Notes: a model not told the origin generated them from the letters alone. Shown: positions 48,828-57,490, counted from the stretch's first letter. The stretch is DNA of 64,000 bases from Kushneria konosiri (GCF_002155145.1 NZ_CP021323.1:3520632-3584631); one strand, 5' to 3'. A program made the numbers and translations.

Positions 48828-49499
48828 ATGAAACATGATTATCAACTGACCGCTGTCGCTCGTACGGCGCTGGGGAAAGGTGCGAGCCGCCGCCTGCGTC
48901 GTGCGAACGAACGTGTCGCGGCCATCATCTATGGCGGCAGCGCCGAGCCGCAGCCGATCGCCATCGACAAGCCGGCCTTCTACAAGGCACTTGAAGAAGA
49001 AGCCTTCTTCTCCTCCATCGTCAATATCGACATTGATGGCAAAAAGGAGCAGGTAGTCATTCGTGATCTGCAGCGTCACCCCTACAAGGAGCTGATCACG
49101 CACGCCGACTTCATGCGCGTTGATGCGACTCACGAGCTGACCATCACTGTTCCGCTGCACTTTGCAGGCGATGAAGAGTGCAAGGGTGTTCGCGAACAGG
49201 ATGGCGTTCTGCACGTACTGGCCAATGACGTTGAAGTCAGCTGCCTGCCGGCCGACCTCCCCGAGTATCTGGAAGTCAATGTCGCCAACATGGCGCTGGG
49301 TGATACCCTGCACCTGTCCGACATTCCGATGCCGAAGGGTGTCACCATTGTGGCACTGACCCATGGTGAAGATCACGACACCGGCATCGTCACGATCACG
49401 CATCCGGATCGTGGCACCGATGAAGAAGGCGAAGGCGAGTCGTCCGATGACGCACCGCGCACTGAAGCCGACAACGGTGGCGAGGGCGAGCAGGTCTAA
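48828..49499 (+). CDS. rplY: 50S ribosomal protein L25/general stress protein Ctc
   Basis: 223 residues from ATG 48828 with GAGGGT upstream. It is the long CTC form: an N-terminal 5S rRNA-binding L25 domain (about 1-95, with [21 protein letters not shown]) and a C-terminal TL5-type beta domain, ending in a strongly acidic Glu/Asp/Gly-rich tail from about residue 190. It binds 5S rRNA in the large subunit. The acidic tail would suit a halophile, but such tails occur elsewhere too. Confidence 0.95.
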   Translation: MKHDYQLTAVARTALGKGASRRLRRANERVAAIIYGGSAEPQPIAIDKPAFYKALEEEAFFSSIVNIDIDGKKEQVVIRDLQRHPYKELITHADFMRVDATHELTITVPLHFAGDEECKGVREQDGVLHVLANDVEVSCLPADLPEYLEVNVANMALGDTLHLSDIPMPKGVTIVALTHGEDHDTGIVTITHPDRGTDEEGEGESSDDAPRTEADNGGEGEQV

Positions 49500-49524
49500 G
49501 GATGGCGTCTGCCATCTGATGCCT

Positions 49525-49575
49525 AACGGCCGGTCGGGCCGGGCCCTGTGCCCGGCTCGCCCGGCCGTTTCGTTT
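49525..49575 (+). terminator. Terminator after rplY
   Basis: A long stem built from AACGGCCGG (49525-49533) with CCGGCCGTT (49561-49569) and an inner GCCGGGC (49538-49544) with GCCCGGC (49550-49556), followed by a T-rich TTTCGTTTT stretch. It lies in the rplY-pth gap. Confidence 0.8.
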
Positions 49576-49630
49576 TATGGCCTGCATATACACCGCAGGG
49601 CGTTGTGATGACAAAAAGCGAGAACGCCTC

Positions 49631-50218
49631 ATGAGCGATATCAAAGCGATCATAGGGCTGGGCAATCCGGGTGCCCAGTACACACAGACCCGCCACAATG
49701 CCGGCTTCTGGCTGATCGATGCGCTGGCCGGTCGCTATCACGCCACGCTTCGCTCCGAACGCAAGCTGCTGGGCCATTACGCTCGCGCCACCATTGAAGG
49801 CCGGGACGTACACCTTCTGGCCCCTTCCACTTACATGAATCACAGCGGCCAGTCGATCGGCGCACTGGCGGCCTTTTACAAGCTGCCACCGGAGTCGCTT
49901 CTGGTGGTTCACGACGAGCTGGATCTGGCACCCGGTCTGGCGCGCTACAAGCAGGGTGGCGGCCACGGCGGCCACAATGGTCTGCGCGATACCATCAATG
50001 CCCTGAGCCAGAACAAGAATTTTTATCGCCTGAGACTCGGTATCGGCCACCCCGGCAGTGCCAGCCAGGTGGTCAACTATGTGCTGGGCGCCCCAGGCAA
50101 GAGCGAGCGTCAGGCCATTGACGAGGCCATCGACGCCTCTCTCTCGACTCTGCCATTGGCACTGGGCGGCGACTGGGCTCGCGCCATGAATCAACTTCAC
50201 AGTTTCAGCGCAGCCTGA
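49631..50218 (+). CDS. pth: Peptidyl-tRNA hydrolase
   Basis: 195 residues from ATG 49631; the frame is open upstream to 49577, but MSDIKAIIGLGNPG is the normal start. Active-site N12 and H22 (RHNAGFW), the aspartate in HDELDLAPG and the GGHGGHNGLRD motif are all present. Pth recycles peptidyl-tRNAs that fall off ribosomes. Usually ychF follows at once; here a DMT transporter gene intervenes. Confidence 0.96.
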   Translation: MSDIKAIIGLGNPGAQYTQTRHNAGFWLIDALAGRYHATLRSERKLLGHYARATIEGRDVHLLAPSTYMNHSGQSIGALAAFYKLPPESLLVVHDELDLAPGLARYKQGGGHGGHNGLRDTINALSQNKNFYRLRLGIGHPGSASQVVNYVLGAPGKSERQAIDEAIDASLSTLPLALGGDWARAMNQLHSFSAA

Positions 50219-50251
50219 GCGGCTCGATCACTGTCGCGGGAGCGGCCTGTC

Positions 50252-51130
50252 ATGATGCTTGAACGCCTGATCCCGCTGGCCTTTGTCGGCATCTGGTCAA
50301 CCGGATTCATCGCCGCAAGGCTGGTAGCACCCTGGACCGACCCCCTCACCTTCCTGTGCTATCGCTTTTTGCTCAGCGCACTGGTGTTTGCCCTGATCGC
50401 ACAGGCTGTGGGCGCCCGCTGGCCAAGCGGACGAGCCGCCTGGACACGGGCACTGGTGGTCGGCATTCTGCTTCAGAGCCTCTACCTGGGCGGTGTTTTC
50501 TGGGCAGTCAATCGCGGCCTGCCAGCGGGCGTGGCGGCCCTGGTGGTTGGGCTTCAGCCGCTTGCGACAACCCTTTTTGCCAGCTCCATGCTCGATGAGC
50601 GCCCGGACGCGCGCCAGTGGCTGGGCGTTTTGATCGGCCTGATCGGCACGATGCTGGTATTGCTGCCAGGATTGCATACGGATCTCGGCGAGATTGATCC
50701 CATGCCACTGGTGGCCGTGCTGATTGCCATGCTGAGCATTACGCTGGGCACCATCTGGCAAAAGCGGACTACTCCCGGATCTGATCTTCGTACCAACGCT
50801 GCCGTTCAATTCATTGGCGCTTTCGTCGTAACCCTGCCCGTGGCACTGATGACCGAAAACCTGCGCTTTGAATCGAACTGGCAGTCATGGACCGGTCTTT
50901 TATGGTCGGTGTTCGGGCTGTCAGTGGGCGCCATTTCTCTGCTGCTGGTCATGATCCGTCGAGGTTCGGTCTCAAGTGTGGCATCGCTTTTTTATCTGGT
51001 GCCCCCGGTCGTCGCGCTTCTGAGCTGGCTGTTGTTTGATGAAACACTCGGCGCCCTGCAGATTGGCGGCATGCTTCTGGCTGCCTGCGGCGTGGGCCTT
51101 GCCAGTCGCCAGGTCTCGTCTTCACGGTAG
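50252..51130 (+). CDS. EamA/DMT-family transporter
   Basis: 292 residues (ATG 50252 or 50255). Ten membrane helices in two EamA repeats: [17 protein letters not shown] at the start, [16 protein letters not shown] closing the first half and [18 protein letters not shown] in the second. Probably exports a small metabolite or amino acid; substrate unknown. It sits between pth and ychF, 33 nt after pth, and is in the same direction. It is not closely similar to the DMT protein at 29641-30507. Confidence 0.88.
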   Translation: MMLERLIPLAFVGIWSTGFIAARLVAPWTDPLTFLCYRFLLSALVFALIAQAVGARWPSGRAAWTRALVVGILLQSLYLGGVFWAVNRGLPAGVAALVVGLQPLATTLFASSMLDERPDARQWLGVLIGLIGTMLVLLPGLHTDLGEIDPMPLVAVLIAMLSITLGTIWQKRTTPGSDLRTNAAVQFIGAFVVTLPVALMTENLRFESNWQSWTGLLWSVFGLSVGAISLLLVMIRRGSVSSVASLFYLVPPVVALLSWLLFDETLGALQIGGMLLAACGVGLASRQVSSSR

Positions 51131-51225
51131 CAAGGCGGCCACGGCAACAGGTAAACTTCGCACCATCGCGAGCTGCACTGCGGCTCGACTCAATAACATC
51201 GCCCTACACTGCAGGATGCATTTCC

Positions 51226-52317
51226 ATGGGATTCAATTGCGGTATTGTCGGCCTGCCCAACGTGGGCAAATCGACCCTTTTCAATGCCTTGACCAAATCA
51301 GGCATCGATGCAGAAAACTTTCCCTTCTGCACCATCGAACCCAATACCGGTATCGTGCCGATGCCGGACCCGCGTCTTGACCGGCTTGCCGAGATCGTCA
51401 AGCCGGAGAAAGTGATTCCGACCACCATGGAATTCGTGGATATCGCAGGCCTCGTTGCTGGCGCGTCCAAGGGCGAGGGCCTGGGCAACCAGTTTCTGGC
51501 CAATATCCGGGAAACGGACGCGATTGCCCATGTGGTACGCTGCTTTGAGGATGACAATGTCATCCATGTTTCCAATCAGGTCGACCCGCGCGCCGACATC
51601 GAGACCATCAACATCGAACTGGCGCTGGCAGATCTGGATAGCGTTGAGCGCGGCATTCAGCGCCTGGCACGCGTTGCCAAGGGTGGCGACAAGGAAGCGC
51701 TGGCCAGCAAGTCGCTGCTGGAGCGTATTCAGCCCCACGTGGCAGAAGGCCAGCCGTTGCGTAGCTTCGGTCTGAATGATGACGAAAAGAAGCTTCTGAA
51801 AGGTTTTGGATTTTTGACGCTCAAGCCGACCATGTACATTGCCAATGTCCATGAGGAAGGGTTCGACAACAATCCGCATCTGGATATCGTCAATGCCATC
51901 GCGGCCGAGGAAGGCGCGGTGGTCGTGCCGGTCTGCAACAAGATCGAAGCCGAGATTGCCGAACTCGAGGAAGAAGAGCGCGCCATGTTCCTTGACGAAC
52001 TCGGCATGGAAGAACCCGGGCTCGACCGCGTTATTCGCGCCGGCTACGGCCTGCTGGGCCTGCAGACCTACTTCACGGCGGGCGTCAAGGAAGTGCGCGC
52101 CTGGACGGTTCCGGTAGGCGCCACCGCCCCGCAGGGCGCCGGCGTGATTCACACCGATTTCCAGAAGGGCTTTATCCGCGCCGAAGTTGTGGCGTATGAA
52201 GATTTTGTCGCGCTCGGCGGCGAACAGGGCGCCAAGGAAGCCGGCAAATGGCGACTGGAAGGCAAGGAATATGTACTCAAGGACGGCGACGTGGTGCATT
52301 TTCGCTTTAACGTTTAA
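51226..52317 (+). CDS. ychF: Redox-regulated ribosome-binding ATPase YchF
   Basis: 363 residues, exactly the family size. P-loop GLPNVGKS is at 9-16, DxAGLV in [19 protein letters not shown], and NKIE replaces the NKxD GTP motif, consistent with ATP preference. A coiled coil precedes the C-terminal TGS domain ([13 protein letters not shown]). YchF/OLA1 proteins bind ribosomes and modulate stress responses. Confidence 0.96.
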   Translation: MGFNCGIVGLPNVGKSTLFNALTKSGIDAENFPFCTIEPNTGIVPMPDPRLDRLAEIVKPEKVIPTTMEFVDIAGLVAGASKGEGLGNQFLANIRETDAIAHVVRCFEDDNVIHVSNQVDPRADIETINIELALADLDSVERGIQRLARVAKGGDKEALASKSLLERIQPHVAEGQPLRSFGLNDDEKKLLKGFGFLTLKPTMYIANVHEEGFDNNPHLDIVNAIAAEEGAVVVPVCNKIEAEIAELEEEERAMFLDELGMEEPGLDRVIRAGYGLLGLQTYFTAGVKEVRAWTVPVGATAPQGAGVIHTDFQKGFIRAEVVAYEDFVALGGEQGAKEAGKWRLEGKEYVLKDGDVVHFRFNV

Positions 52318-52335
52318 AGACGCTGACACAAGTGC

Positions 52336-52364
52336 TTGACGCGCCAAAGGCCTTTGCGTAGTAT
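52336..52364 (+). promoter_or_regulatory. sigma-70 promoter of tRNA-Met
   Basis: TTGACG (52336-52341) and TAGTAT (52359-52364) are separated by exactly 17 nt, with the tRNA starting 16 nt downstream. This is the clearest sigma-70 promoter of the window. Confidence 0.85.
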
Positions 52365-52379
52365 GCGCTCCCGTTGCAA

Positions 52380-52456
52380 GGCTACGTAGCTCAGCTGGTT
52401 AGAGCACATCACTCATAATGATGGGGTCCCCTGTTCGAATCAGGGCGTAGCCACCA
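52380..52456 (+). tRNA. tRNA-Met (CAT, elongator), copy 1
   Basis: 77 nt with encoded CCA. Acceptor GGCTACG/CGTAGCC, anticodon stem CATCA/TGATG with loop CTCATAA (anticodon CAT), T-arm CCCTG-TTCGAAT-CAGGG. The body matches the elongator tRNA-Met pattern rather than initiator or Ile2. All 77 nt are identical to the copy on the minus strand at 57187-57263. Confidence 0.96.
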
Positions 52457-52461
52457 GATAC

Positions 52462-52492
52462 AAAAAACGGCACTCTCGGGTGCCGTTTTTTT
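52462..52492. terminator. Bidirectional terminator between tRNA-Met and apeB
   Basis: CGGCAC (52468-52473) pairs with GTGCCG (52480-52485) around a 6-nt loop. Six A precede and seven T follow, so it works for the tRNA on the plus strand and for apeB on the minus strand. Confidence 0.9.
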
Positions 52493-52509
52493 ATGCCTGC
52501 ATGCTGACC

Positions 52510-53817
52510 TCACACAAGCTGCCTGCGATTACAAAAGGCCGTCAACGCGCGAATCAGATAATCCGGGTCATGAGCCCCCGCCGTTTCGCGAATGGAGTGC
52601 ATCGCCCACTGAGCCAGCCCGATATCCAGCGTGGGCACACCGGTTCGTGTCGCCGTGAGCGGCCCAATCGTGGTGCCGCAGGGCATATCGGCACGGCTGA
52701 CAAAGGTCTGTACCGGCACGTCCGCCTCACGACATATCTCACGAAAAAGCGCGCCGGTGGCAGCATTGGTCGCGTAGCGCTGGCTGGCATTGACCTTGAT
52801 GACCGGCCCTCGGTTAAGTGCCGGCTGATGACGCGCATCGTGCTTGTCAGGATAACTCGGATGTACGGCATGAGCGTTGTCACACGAAATCAGCCGCGAC
52901 GACTGTAAAAGCCGTATGCGCGCCTCGGCACTCCCCTGCCCCTGCGCCTCGGCCAGACGCGCGACCACATCCCCTAGTAACGTGCCCTGTGCCCCACCGG
53001 GACTACCGCTGCCAATCTCTTCGTGATCATTGGCAATGAAAAGCGCCCCTTGGGTGCCGTCACTTTCCATCAATGCACGCATGCCGCAGTAGCATGACAG
53101 CAGATTGTCCAGACGCGCCCCGCTGATCATTTCTCCCTCAAGTCCCAACTGCGACGGTGGCTGTGCGTCGTAAAAACTCAACTCATAGTCGACGATGCCG
53201 ATATCGTCAGGGTCGTATTGATCAGCCAGCCAGCGCTTGAGCAGCGATTCAATCGACGGCGGTGTCTGCTCAGACCCTGCCTGCCAGACGACGGGGGCCA
53301 TTTGCGTCTGAGCATTGAGCGCCTTGCCCTGATTGACGTCGCGATCCAAATGGATGGCAAGGCTTGGAATGATGGCGACCGGTCGGTCAACCCGGAAAAG
53401 CTCCTCCTTGAGCTGGCCCTCGCCATCACGCAGATACACACGACCGGCGACGGCCAGATCGCGATCAAACCAGGGAGCCAGCAGAGCCCCTCCGTAGACC
53501 TCGACGCCCAGCTGCATCCAGTGCGCCGACATCTGTACGGGCTGGGGCTTTAGACGTAGTGCCGGGCTATCCGTATGAGCACCGATCATGCGAAGCGCTT
53601 CAAGCGGGCCTTCGGGGAGCTGAAAGGCCACCAGCGCACCGCCGGCACGAGAACAGTAATAGCGCTTGCCGGGCTCAAGTTGCCAGGGCTGTGTTTCATC
53701 CAGCGCTGCAAAACCGGCGGCTTCAAAACGCAGGGCCATCTCCCTGACAGAGTGCCAGGGTGTAGGGGAATACTTGAGAAAATCGAATAAATCAGTAATT
53801 GTCGAAGAATGAAACAC
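52510..53817 (-). CDS. apeB: M18 family aminopeptidase
   Basis: 435 residues. Metal-binding segments of the M18 clan are visible: IGAHTDSPALRLKP near 79, SGARLDNLLSC near 235, NDHEEIGSGSPGGAQG near 266, and RADMPCGTTIGPLTATRTGVPTLDIG near the C-terminus. Bacterial M18 enzymes are cytoplasmic dodecamers that remove acidic N-terminal residues (aspartyl aminopeptidase type). The gene converges on tRNA-Met and is divergent from prc. Confidence 0.93.
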   Translation of the reverse strand: MFHSSTITDLFDFLKYSPTPWHSVREMALRFEAAGFAALDETQPWQLEPGKRYYCSRAGGALVAFQLPEGPLEALRMIGAHTDSPALRLKPQPVQMSAHWMQLGVEVYGGALLAPWFDRDLAVAGRVYLRDGEGQLKEELFRVDRPVAIIPSLAIHLDRDVNQGKALNAQTQMAPVVWQAGSEQTPPSIESLLKRWLADQYDPDDIGIVDYELSFYDAQPPSQLGLEGEMISGARLDNLLSCYCGMRALMESDGTQGALFIANDHEEIGSGSPGGAQGTLLGDVVARLAEAQGQGSAEARIRLLQSSRLISCDNAHAVHPSYPDKHDARHQPALNRGPVIKVNASQRYATNAATGALFREICREADVPVQTFVSRADMPCGTTIGPLTATRTGVPTLDIGLAQWAMHSIRETAGAHDPDYLIRALTAFCNRRQLV

Positions 53818-53859
53818 GTAATTCTCCCATACTACCTATCGGTGATCGGCACGTCGGGC

Positions 53860-53868
53860 TGCTACAAT
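53860..53868 (+). promoter_or_regulatory. Extended -10 promoter candidate for prc
   Basis: TGCTACAAT matches TGnTATAAT with one hexamer change, 87 nt before the prc start in the apeB-prc gap. No good -35 box. Confidence 0.4.
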
Positions 53869-53954
53869 CATGGCCCTGCCTGCTGACCTGCAACAGACCC
53901 TTTTAATCTCATTACAGAACATAAAGTGTACATGAACCCGGGAGTGCTTCCTTG

Positions 53955-56138
53955 ATGAGCCTGTTTGCCCCAGCCCGCAATATTGCGGTGTTCGCTCTGT
54001 GCCTTTTGACTGCCCTGCCCGCAATGGGCGAAGAGGCAATCAAGCCGACCGACGAGGGGCGACAGGCGTCTCGAGAAGTCATTCAATCACTGGAATATGG
54101 TCACTATGAACCTGTAACGCTCAACAATGGCTGGGCAGACAAGGTCTTCAACCGCATGCTGAAGCTTCTGGATTCCCAGCATGCCTATCTTACTCGTGAA
54201 GATATCGCGCAGTATGGCGATCTGCGAACAAGCCTTGATGAAATGCTGGTCGAGGGGGATCTGGATCGTGTTTATGCGTTTTATAATCTCTATCAGTCGC
54301 GACTCGAAAGTCGGCTTGAATGGCTGATCGACCGGCTTGAAAATCAGCCTGATTTTGATTTCACAAGCAATGAGCGCCTGCCGACCAATCTGGAAGACGC
54401 CAATTGGGCAGAAAACCAGCATGAGCTGGACGATCTCTGGCGTCGACGGCTCAAGAACGCAGCATTGACTCTCTCGCTGGCCCCTGAGACATCGCCGGAT
54501 CAGCCGGTCGTTGATACCAGCGTACTTTCCGAAATTGCCACCATCCCCGCCAAAACCCCGACGACCGATTCGGCCACAGGCGATGACGGCAAAATGATGT
54601 CCAACGACAAAATCGCAAGTCAGCTGGCTGACCGCTATAAAAGCCAGCTCTCACGCGTCCAGCAGACCAACACTGAAGATGTATTGAGTGTTGTGCTTAA
54701 CGCCGCCACGGGCTCCATCGATCCCCATTCCGAATATCTCTCCCCCAGTCGCGGTGAGTCCTTTGATATCCAGATGAAACTGTCGCTGGAAGGCATTGGC
54801 GCCCTGCTCCAGCAGGATAGCGAATACGTTCGGGTTTCCAGTCTGGTATCCGGTGGCCCTGCCGAGCGAAGTGGACAGCTCAAGCCGGCCGATCGCATTG
54901 TGGCGGTAGGCGATGGCGACAAGGGTGAAATGATCAGCGTCATCGGCATGCGACTGGATGAAGTGGTCGATCATATTCGGGGCCCGAAAGGCTCGAAGGT
55001 GCGCCTGGAAATCATTCCGGCCAAGGCGGTTGATGTCACACAGACCCGTACCATCGAAATTACCCGCGACACCGTCAGCCTTGAGGATCAGGCGGCCAGC
55101 AGCCGAGTCATTGAGTCGCACCGTGATGGAGAAACCCATCGTATCGGTGTTATCAAGGTGCCGGCCTTTTATGTCGACTTTGATGCCTATCAGGCAGGTG
55201 ACAAGAACTATCGCAGCTCGACACGCGATGTCGCTCAGCTAATCGCCAAGCTGAAAGCTCAGAACGTGGAAGGCATTGTGCTGGATATGCGCGGCAACGG
55301 TGGCGGTGCGCTGCAGGAAGCCAATTCGATGGTGGGCCTGTTTATTGATCGCGGCCCGACCGTACAGGTCCGTGATGCTCGCGGCCGTATCAGTCTCTAT
55401 GGCGATACGGATCGAGGCGCCACCTATGATGGACCGCTGGCCGTTCTGGTGGACAGACTTTCGGCATCAGCATCAGAGATTTTTGCAGGCGCCATCCAGG
55501 ATTACGGTCGCGGCCTGATACTTGGCAACCAGACCTTTGGCAAGGGAACGGTTCAGACCCTTAGTGATTTGAGTCATGGCGAGCTCAAACTTACTCGCGC
55601 CAAATTCTATCGAATCTCGGGAGAAAGCACTCAGCTGCGAGGCGTAGAGCCGGATATCGGTTTCCCCAGCCTCATCGACAAGGAAGAAATTGGTGAAAGT
55701 GCGCTCGATAATGCCCTGGCCTGGGATACGGTGCGCCCGGTCAGCTACAGAACGTATGGTGAACCCTGGCAGTTTATCGAGCAGCTCAGGCAAAAGCATG
55801 AGCAGCGCGCTCAGAACAATCCCAATTTCCATTATCTGACGCGTGAGGCGCAGCTGGCCGAGCAGTTTCAGGCCCAGAACAATACCGTAAGCCTTAACCG
55901 CGAGCAGAGAAAGCGAGAGATGGAAGCTCAGGAGGCCGAACAGCTGGCGCTTGAGAATCAGCGACGCCGCGCACTGGGCCTGCCGGAAATTAATACGTGG
56001 ACCGATGCACGCGATGAAGCGTTGCAAAATGGAGAGAACGCAGAATATGAATCACCCATTCAGCAGGCAGGGCTGGATGAGAGCGCCGAGATTCTGCTTG
56101 ATTATGTTCTAATGACAAACAAGGATCGCAAGCAGTAG
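53955..56138 (+). CDS. prc: Tail-specific carboxy-terminal protease Prc (Tsp)
   Basis: 727 residues from ATG 53955 (GGGAG upstream), with a signal peptide to about residue 24. N-terminal helical domain; PDZ domain around 275-370 (SLVSGGPAERSGQLKPADRIVAVG); S41 protease core with catalytic S505 in the middle of SASASE and K530 in FGKGTVQ, spaced 25 residues as in E. coli; Lys/Arg/Glu-rich C-terminal domain. It degrades periplasmic proteins with nonpolar C-termini. Compared with E. coli Prc (682 residues), a Thr/Pro/Asp-rich stretch is inserted around residues 178-220. Confidence 0.95.
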   Translation: MSLFAPARNIAVFALCLLTALPAMGEEAIKPTDEGRQASREVIQSLEYGHYEPVTLNNGWADKVFNRMLKLLDSQHAYLTREDIAQYGDLRTSLDEMLVEGDLDRVYAFYNLYQSRLESRLEWLIDRLENQPDFDFTSNERLPTNLEDANWAENQHELDDLWRRRLKNAALTLSLAPETSPDQPVVDTSVLSEIATIPAKTPTTDSATGDDGKMMSNDKIASQLADRYKSQLSRVQQTNTEDVLSVVLNAATGSIDPHSEYLSPSRGESFDIQMKLSLEGIGALLQQDSEYVRVSSLVSGGPAERSGQLKPADRIVAVGDGDKGEMISVIGMRLDEVVDHIRGPKGSKVRLEIIPAKAVDVTQTRTIEITRDTVSLEDQAASSRVIESHRDGETHRIGVIKVPAFYVDFDAYQAGDKNYRSSTRDVAQLIAKLKAQNVEGIVLDMRGNGGGALQEANSMVGLFIDRGPTVQVRDARGRISLYGDTDRGATYDGPLAVLVDRLSASASEIFAGAIQDYGRGLILGNQTFGKGTVQTLSDLSHGELKLTRAKFYRISGESTQLRGVEPDIGFPSLIDKEEIGESALDNALAWDTVRPVSYRTYGEPWQFIEQLRQKHEQRAQNNPNFHYLTREAQLAEQFQAQNNTVSLNREQRKREMEAQEAEQLALENQRRRALGLPEINTWTDARDEALQNGENAEYESPIQQAGLDESAEILLDYVLMTNKDRKQ

Positions 56139-56167
56139 CCTTCCCTCAGGCGATCATAATCACATTT

Positions 56168-56204
56168 AAAAAGGGCTGCCTGTTGCAACAGGCAGCCCTT
56201 TTTT
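56168..56204. terminator. Terminator after prc
   Basis: AAAAAGGGCTGCCTGTTG runs straight into its inverse, giving a long perfect stem around the centre at 56185/56186, with A and T runs at the two ends. Confidence 0.92.
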
Positions 56205-56284
56205 ATGACCGGAAAAACCTAGCCTGGATATAAACGTACAACTTAAAAAAATAAAAGGTAATAAAAACACCAATCCAATTATGA

Positions 56285-56473
56285 CTACTGCATTAGTTTT
56301 AATATTTTAATGGTGTCATCCTGACTCATATCGTAGTTCTTCATAAGCGTTTCGAGTTCTTCCAGAAAGACAGGTCTTGCGGGCTCCTGCTTATCGAGGC
56401 TTCTCAGCATCTCACCAAGCTGGTTATCAAGTGACCACTTGTCCTTGATGGACAGGTTTCTCTCACGAGGCAT
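56285..56473 (-). CDS. Small hypothetical protein, unknown
   Basis: 62 residues, start ATG 56473 with AGGA about 11 nt upstream, stop at 56285. The protein is charged and helical (SIKDKWSLDNQLGEMLRSL, then FLEELETLMKNYDMSQDDT) with no signal peptide. I recognise no family. It is alone in an AT-rich stretch between prc and the tRNA-Asn pair, with codon use less GC-biased than neighbours. The TTTAATATTTTAATG region after its stop is AT-rich without a clear hairpin. It could be a recent acquisition or a spurious frame. Confidence 0.5.
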   Translation of the reverse strand: MPRERNLSIKDKWSLDNQLGEMLRSLDKQEPARPVFLEELETLMKNYDMSQDDTIKILKLMQ

Positions 56474-56887
56474 TCTTTTACATTCCTGAAATTATTGACG
56501 TTACGGATAAAATCATCGTGCCAAGAACATGGATAAACAATACGACAGAAAAAAATGGCGCGGCAAATATAGACTCAACACATCGGTACAAACGACAAGG
56601 AGGCATGAGGTCTGTTGATCAGCGCTCAAACAGGCTTTCCCTGATCGATGATCAGGCTATACGAGAAAGCGCTAACAAGATCATAAGACAGTGATTCAAA
56701 AGAAGTCGGCAAGAATCGCTTTATGCTACAGACGTATATTTCTTATAACAAAGGCGATTTATCGAGTCAAACAGGTTATAGCCGGAGGGTCTGGCCAAAC
56801 TTTAATTAAGTAATACGGATATAAAATTGAAGCGGGTATGTTTGATTAATTCAGGAAGGTAATCGAGAGGCAGGATTTTCAAGAGTT
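56474..56887. other. Gene-free AT-rich stretch
   Basis: About 410 nt without a convincing coding frame on either strand. Base composition is visibly richer in A and T than in the rest of the window. I see no promoter with good spacing, repeat family or RNA-like fold that I would name. Confidence 0.6.
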
Positions 56888-56908
56888 ACGGATTTTTTAA
56901 AAATCCGT
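56888..56908 (-). terminator. Likely terminator of the tRNA-Asn pair
   Basis: ACGGATTTTT and AAAAATCCGT form a short AT-rich hairpin 7 nt after the second tRNA-Asn in transcription order. The T stretch lies inside the stem, so strength is uncertain. Confidence 0.5.
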
Positions 56909-56914
56909 GATTGA

Positions 56915-56990
56915 TGGCTCCCTGAGCAGGACTCGAACCTGCGACCCAATGATTAACAGTCATTTGCTCTACCAACTGAGCTATCAGGGA
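56915..56990 (-). tRNA. tRNA-Asn (GTT), downstream copy
   Basis: 76 nt with encoded CCA. Acceptor TCCCTGA/TCAGGGA, anticodon stem AATGA/TCATT with loop CTGTTAA (anticodon GTT), T-arm GCAGG-TTCGAGT-CCTGC. It differs from the neighbouring copy by two complete base pairs. Confidence 0.96.
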
Positions 56991-57009
56991 ACAACAGTAT
57001 CAGAATTTT

Positions 57010-57085
57010 TGGCTCCCCGAACAGGACTCGAACCTGTGACCCAATGATTAACAGTCATTTGCTCTACCAACTGAGCTATCGGGGA
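57010..57085 (-). tRNA. tRNA-Asn (GTT), upstream copy
   Basis: 76 nt with encoded CCA. Acceptor TCCCCGA/TCGGGGA and T-arm ACAGG-TTCGAGT-CCTGT; anticodon GTT. It is the first of a tandem pair, 19 nt before the other copy, behind the promoter at 57108-57135. Confidence 0.96.
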
Positions 57086-57107
57086 ATGTCTTCCGAATAC
57101 GCGGCGT

Positions 57108-57135
57108 AGTATACGTATTTCAGAAAAAACGTCAA
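57108..57135 (-). promoter_or_regulatory. sigma-70 promoter of the tRNA-Asn pair
   Basis: On the minus strand TTGACG (57135-57130) and TATACT (57113-57108) with a 16-nt spacer; the first tRNA-Asn begins 23 nt downstream. Confidence 0.85.
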
Positions 57136-57153
57136 GGCCCTGATAAAGACCCC

Positions 57154-57180
57154 GGTATTATTAATGACATCAATAATACC
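57154..57180 (-). terminator. Hairpin after tRNA-Met copy 2
   Basis: GGTATTATT (57154-57162) and AATAATACC (57172-57180), 9 bp with a 9-nt loop, directly after the tRNA on the minus strand. Only a short T stretch follows, so it may be a weak terminator. Confidence 0.45.
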
Positions 57181-57186
57181 TGTCGC

Positions 57187-57263
57187 TGGTGGCTACGCCC
57201 TGATTCGAACAGGGGACCCCATCATTATGAGTGATGTGCTCTAACCAGCTGAGCTACGTAGCC
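57187..57263 (-). tRNA. tRNA-Met (CAT, elongator), copy 2
   Basis: 77 nt with encoded CCA, identical in every base to the plus-strand copy at 52380-52456 and thus forming a 77-bp inverted repeat 4.7 kb apart. Flanks are unrelated, and this copy has its own promoter at 57278-57306. Confidence 0.96.
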
Positions 57264-57277
57264 ATGCGACCGGACGT

Positions 57278-57306
57278 ATTGTACAGAAGCACTACCGGCA
57301 TGCCAA
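57278..57306 (-). promoter_or_regulatory. sigma-70 promoter of tRNA-Met copy 2
   Basis: On the minus strand TTGGCA (57306-57301) and TACAAT (57283-57278) with a 17-nt spacer; the tRNA begins 15 nt downstream. Confidence 0.85.
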
Positions 57307-57464
57307 TCCTTTCAACCCGGACTCGAACACGATCATCCACAAAAGATATTGTCGGCGGTTTTTACCACCATTGAAGGCTCAAGAAAGATCACTCTGCAGA
57401 TCATGTGGGTTTATTCTTTACTCGGGCATGTAACATATCAACGATCACTCAGAGCCGGCCACTA

Positions 57465-57490
57465 TTTTATTGATTGATCGTTCAATAAAA
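57465..57490. promoter_or_regulatory. BetI-type operator
   Basis: TTTTATTGA (57465-57473) and TCAATAAAA (57482-57490) are perfect 9-bp inverted arms around an 8-nt centre; an inner ATTGA-TCGT-TCAAT register is also perfect. The TTGATTGA..GTTCAAT form is what BetI sites look like in other gammaproteobacteria. It lies 51 nt before betI. A possible sigma-70 pair (TTGATC 57474-57479, TACCCT 57497-57502, 17 nt apart) overlaps it, fitting repression in the absence of choline. Confidence 0.7.
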
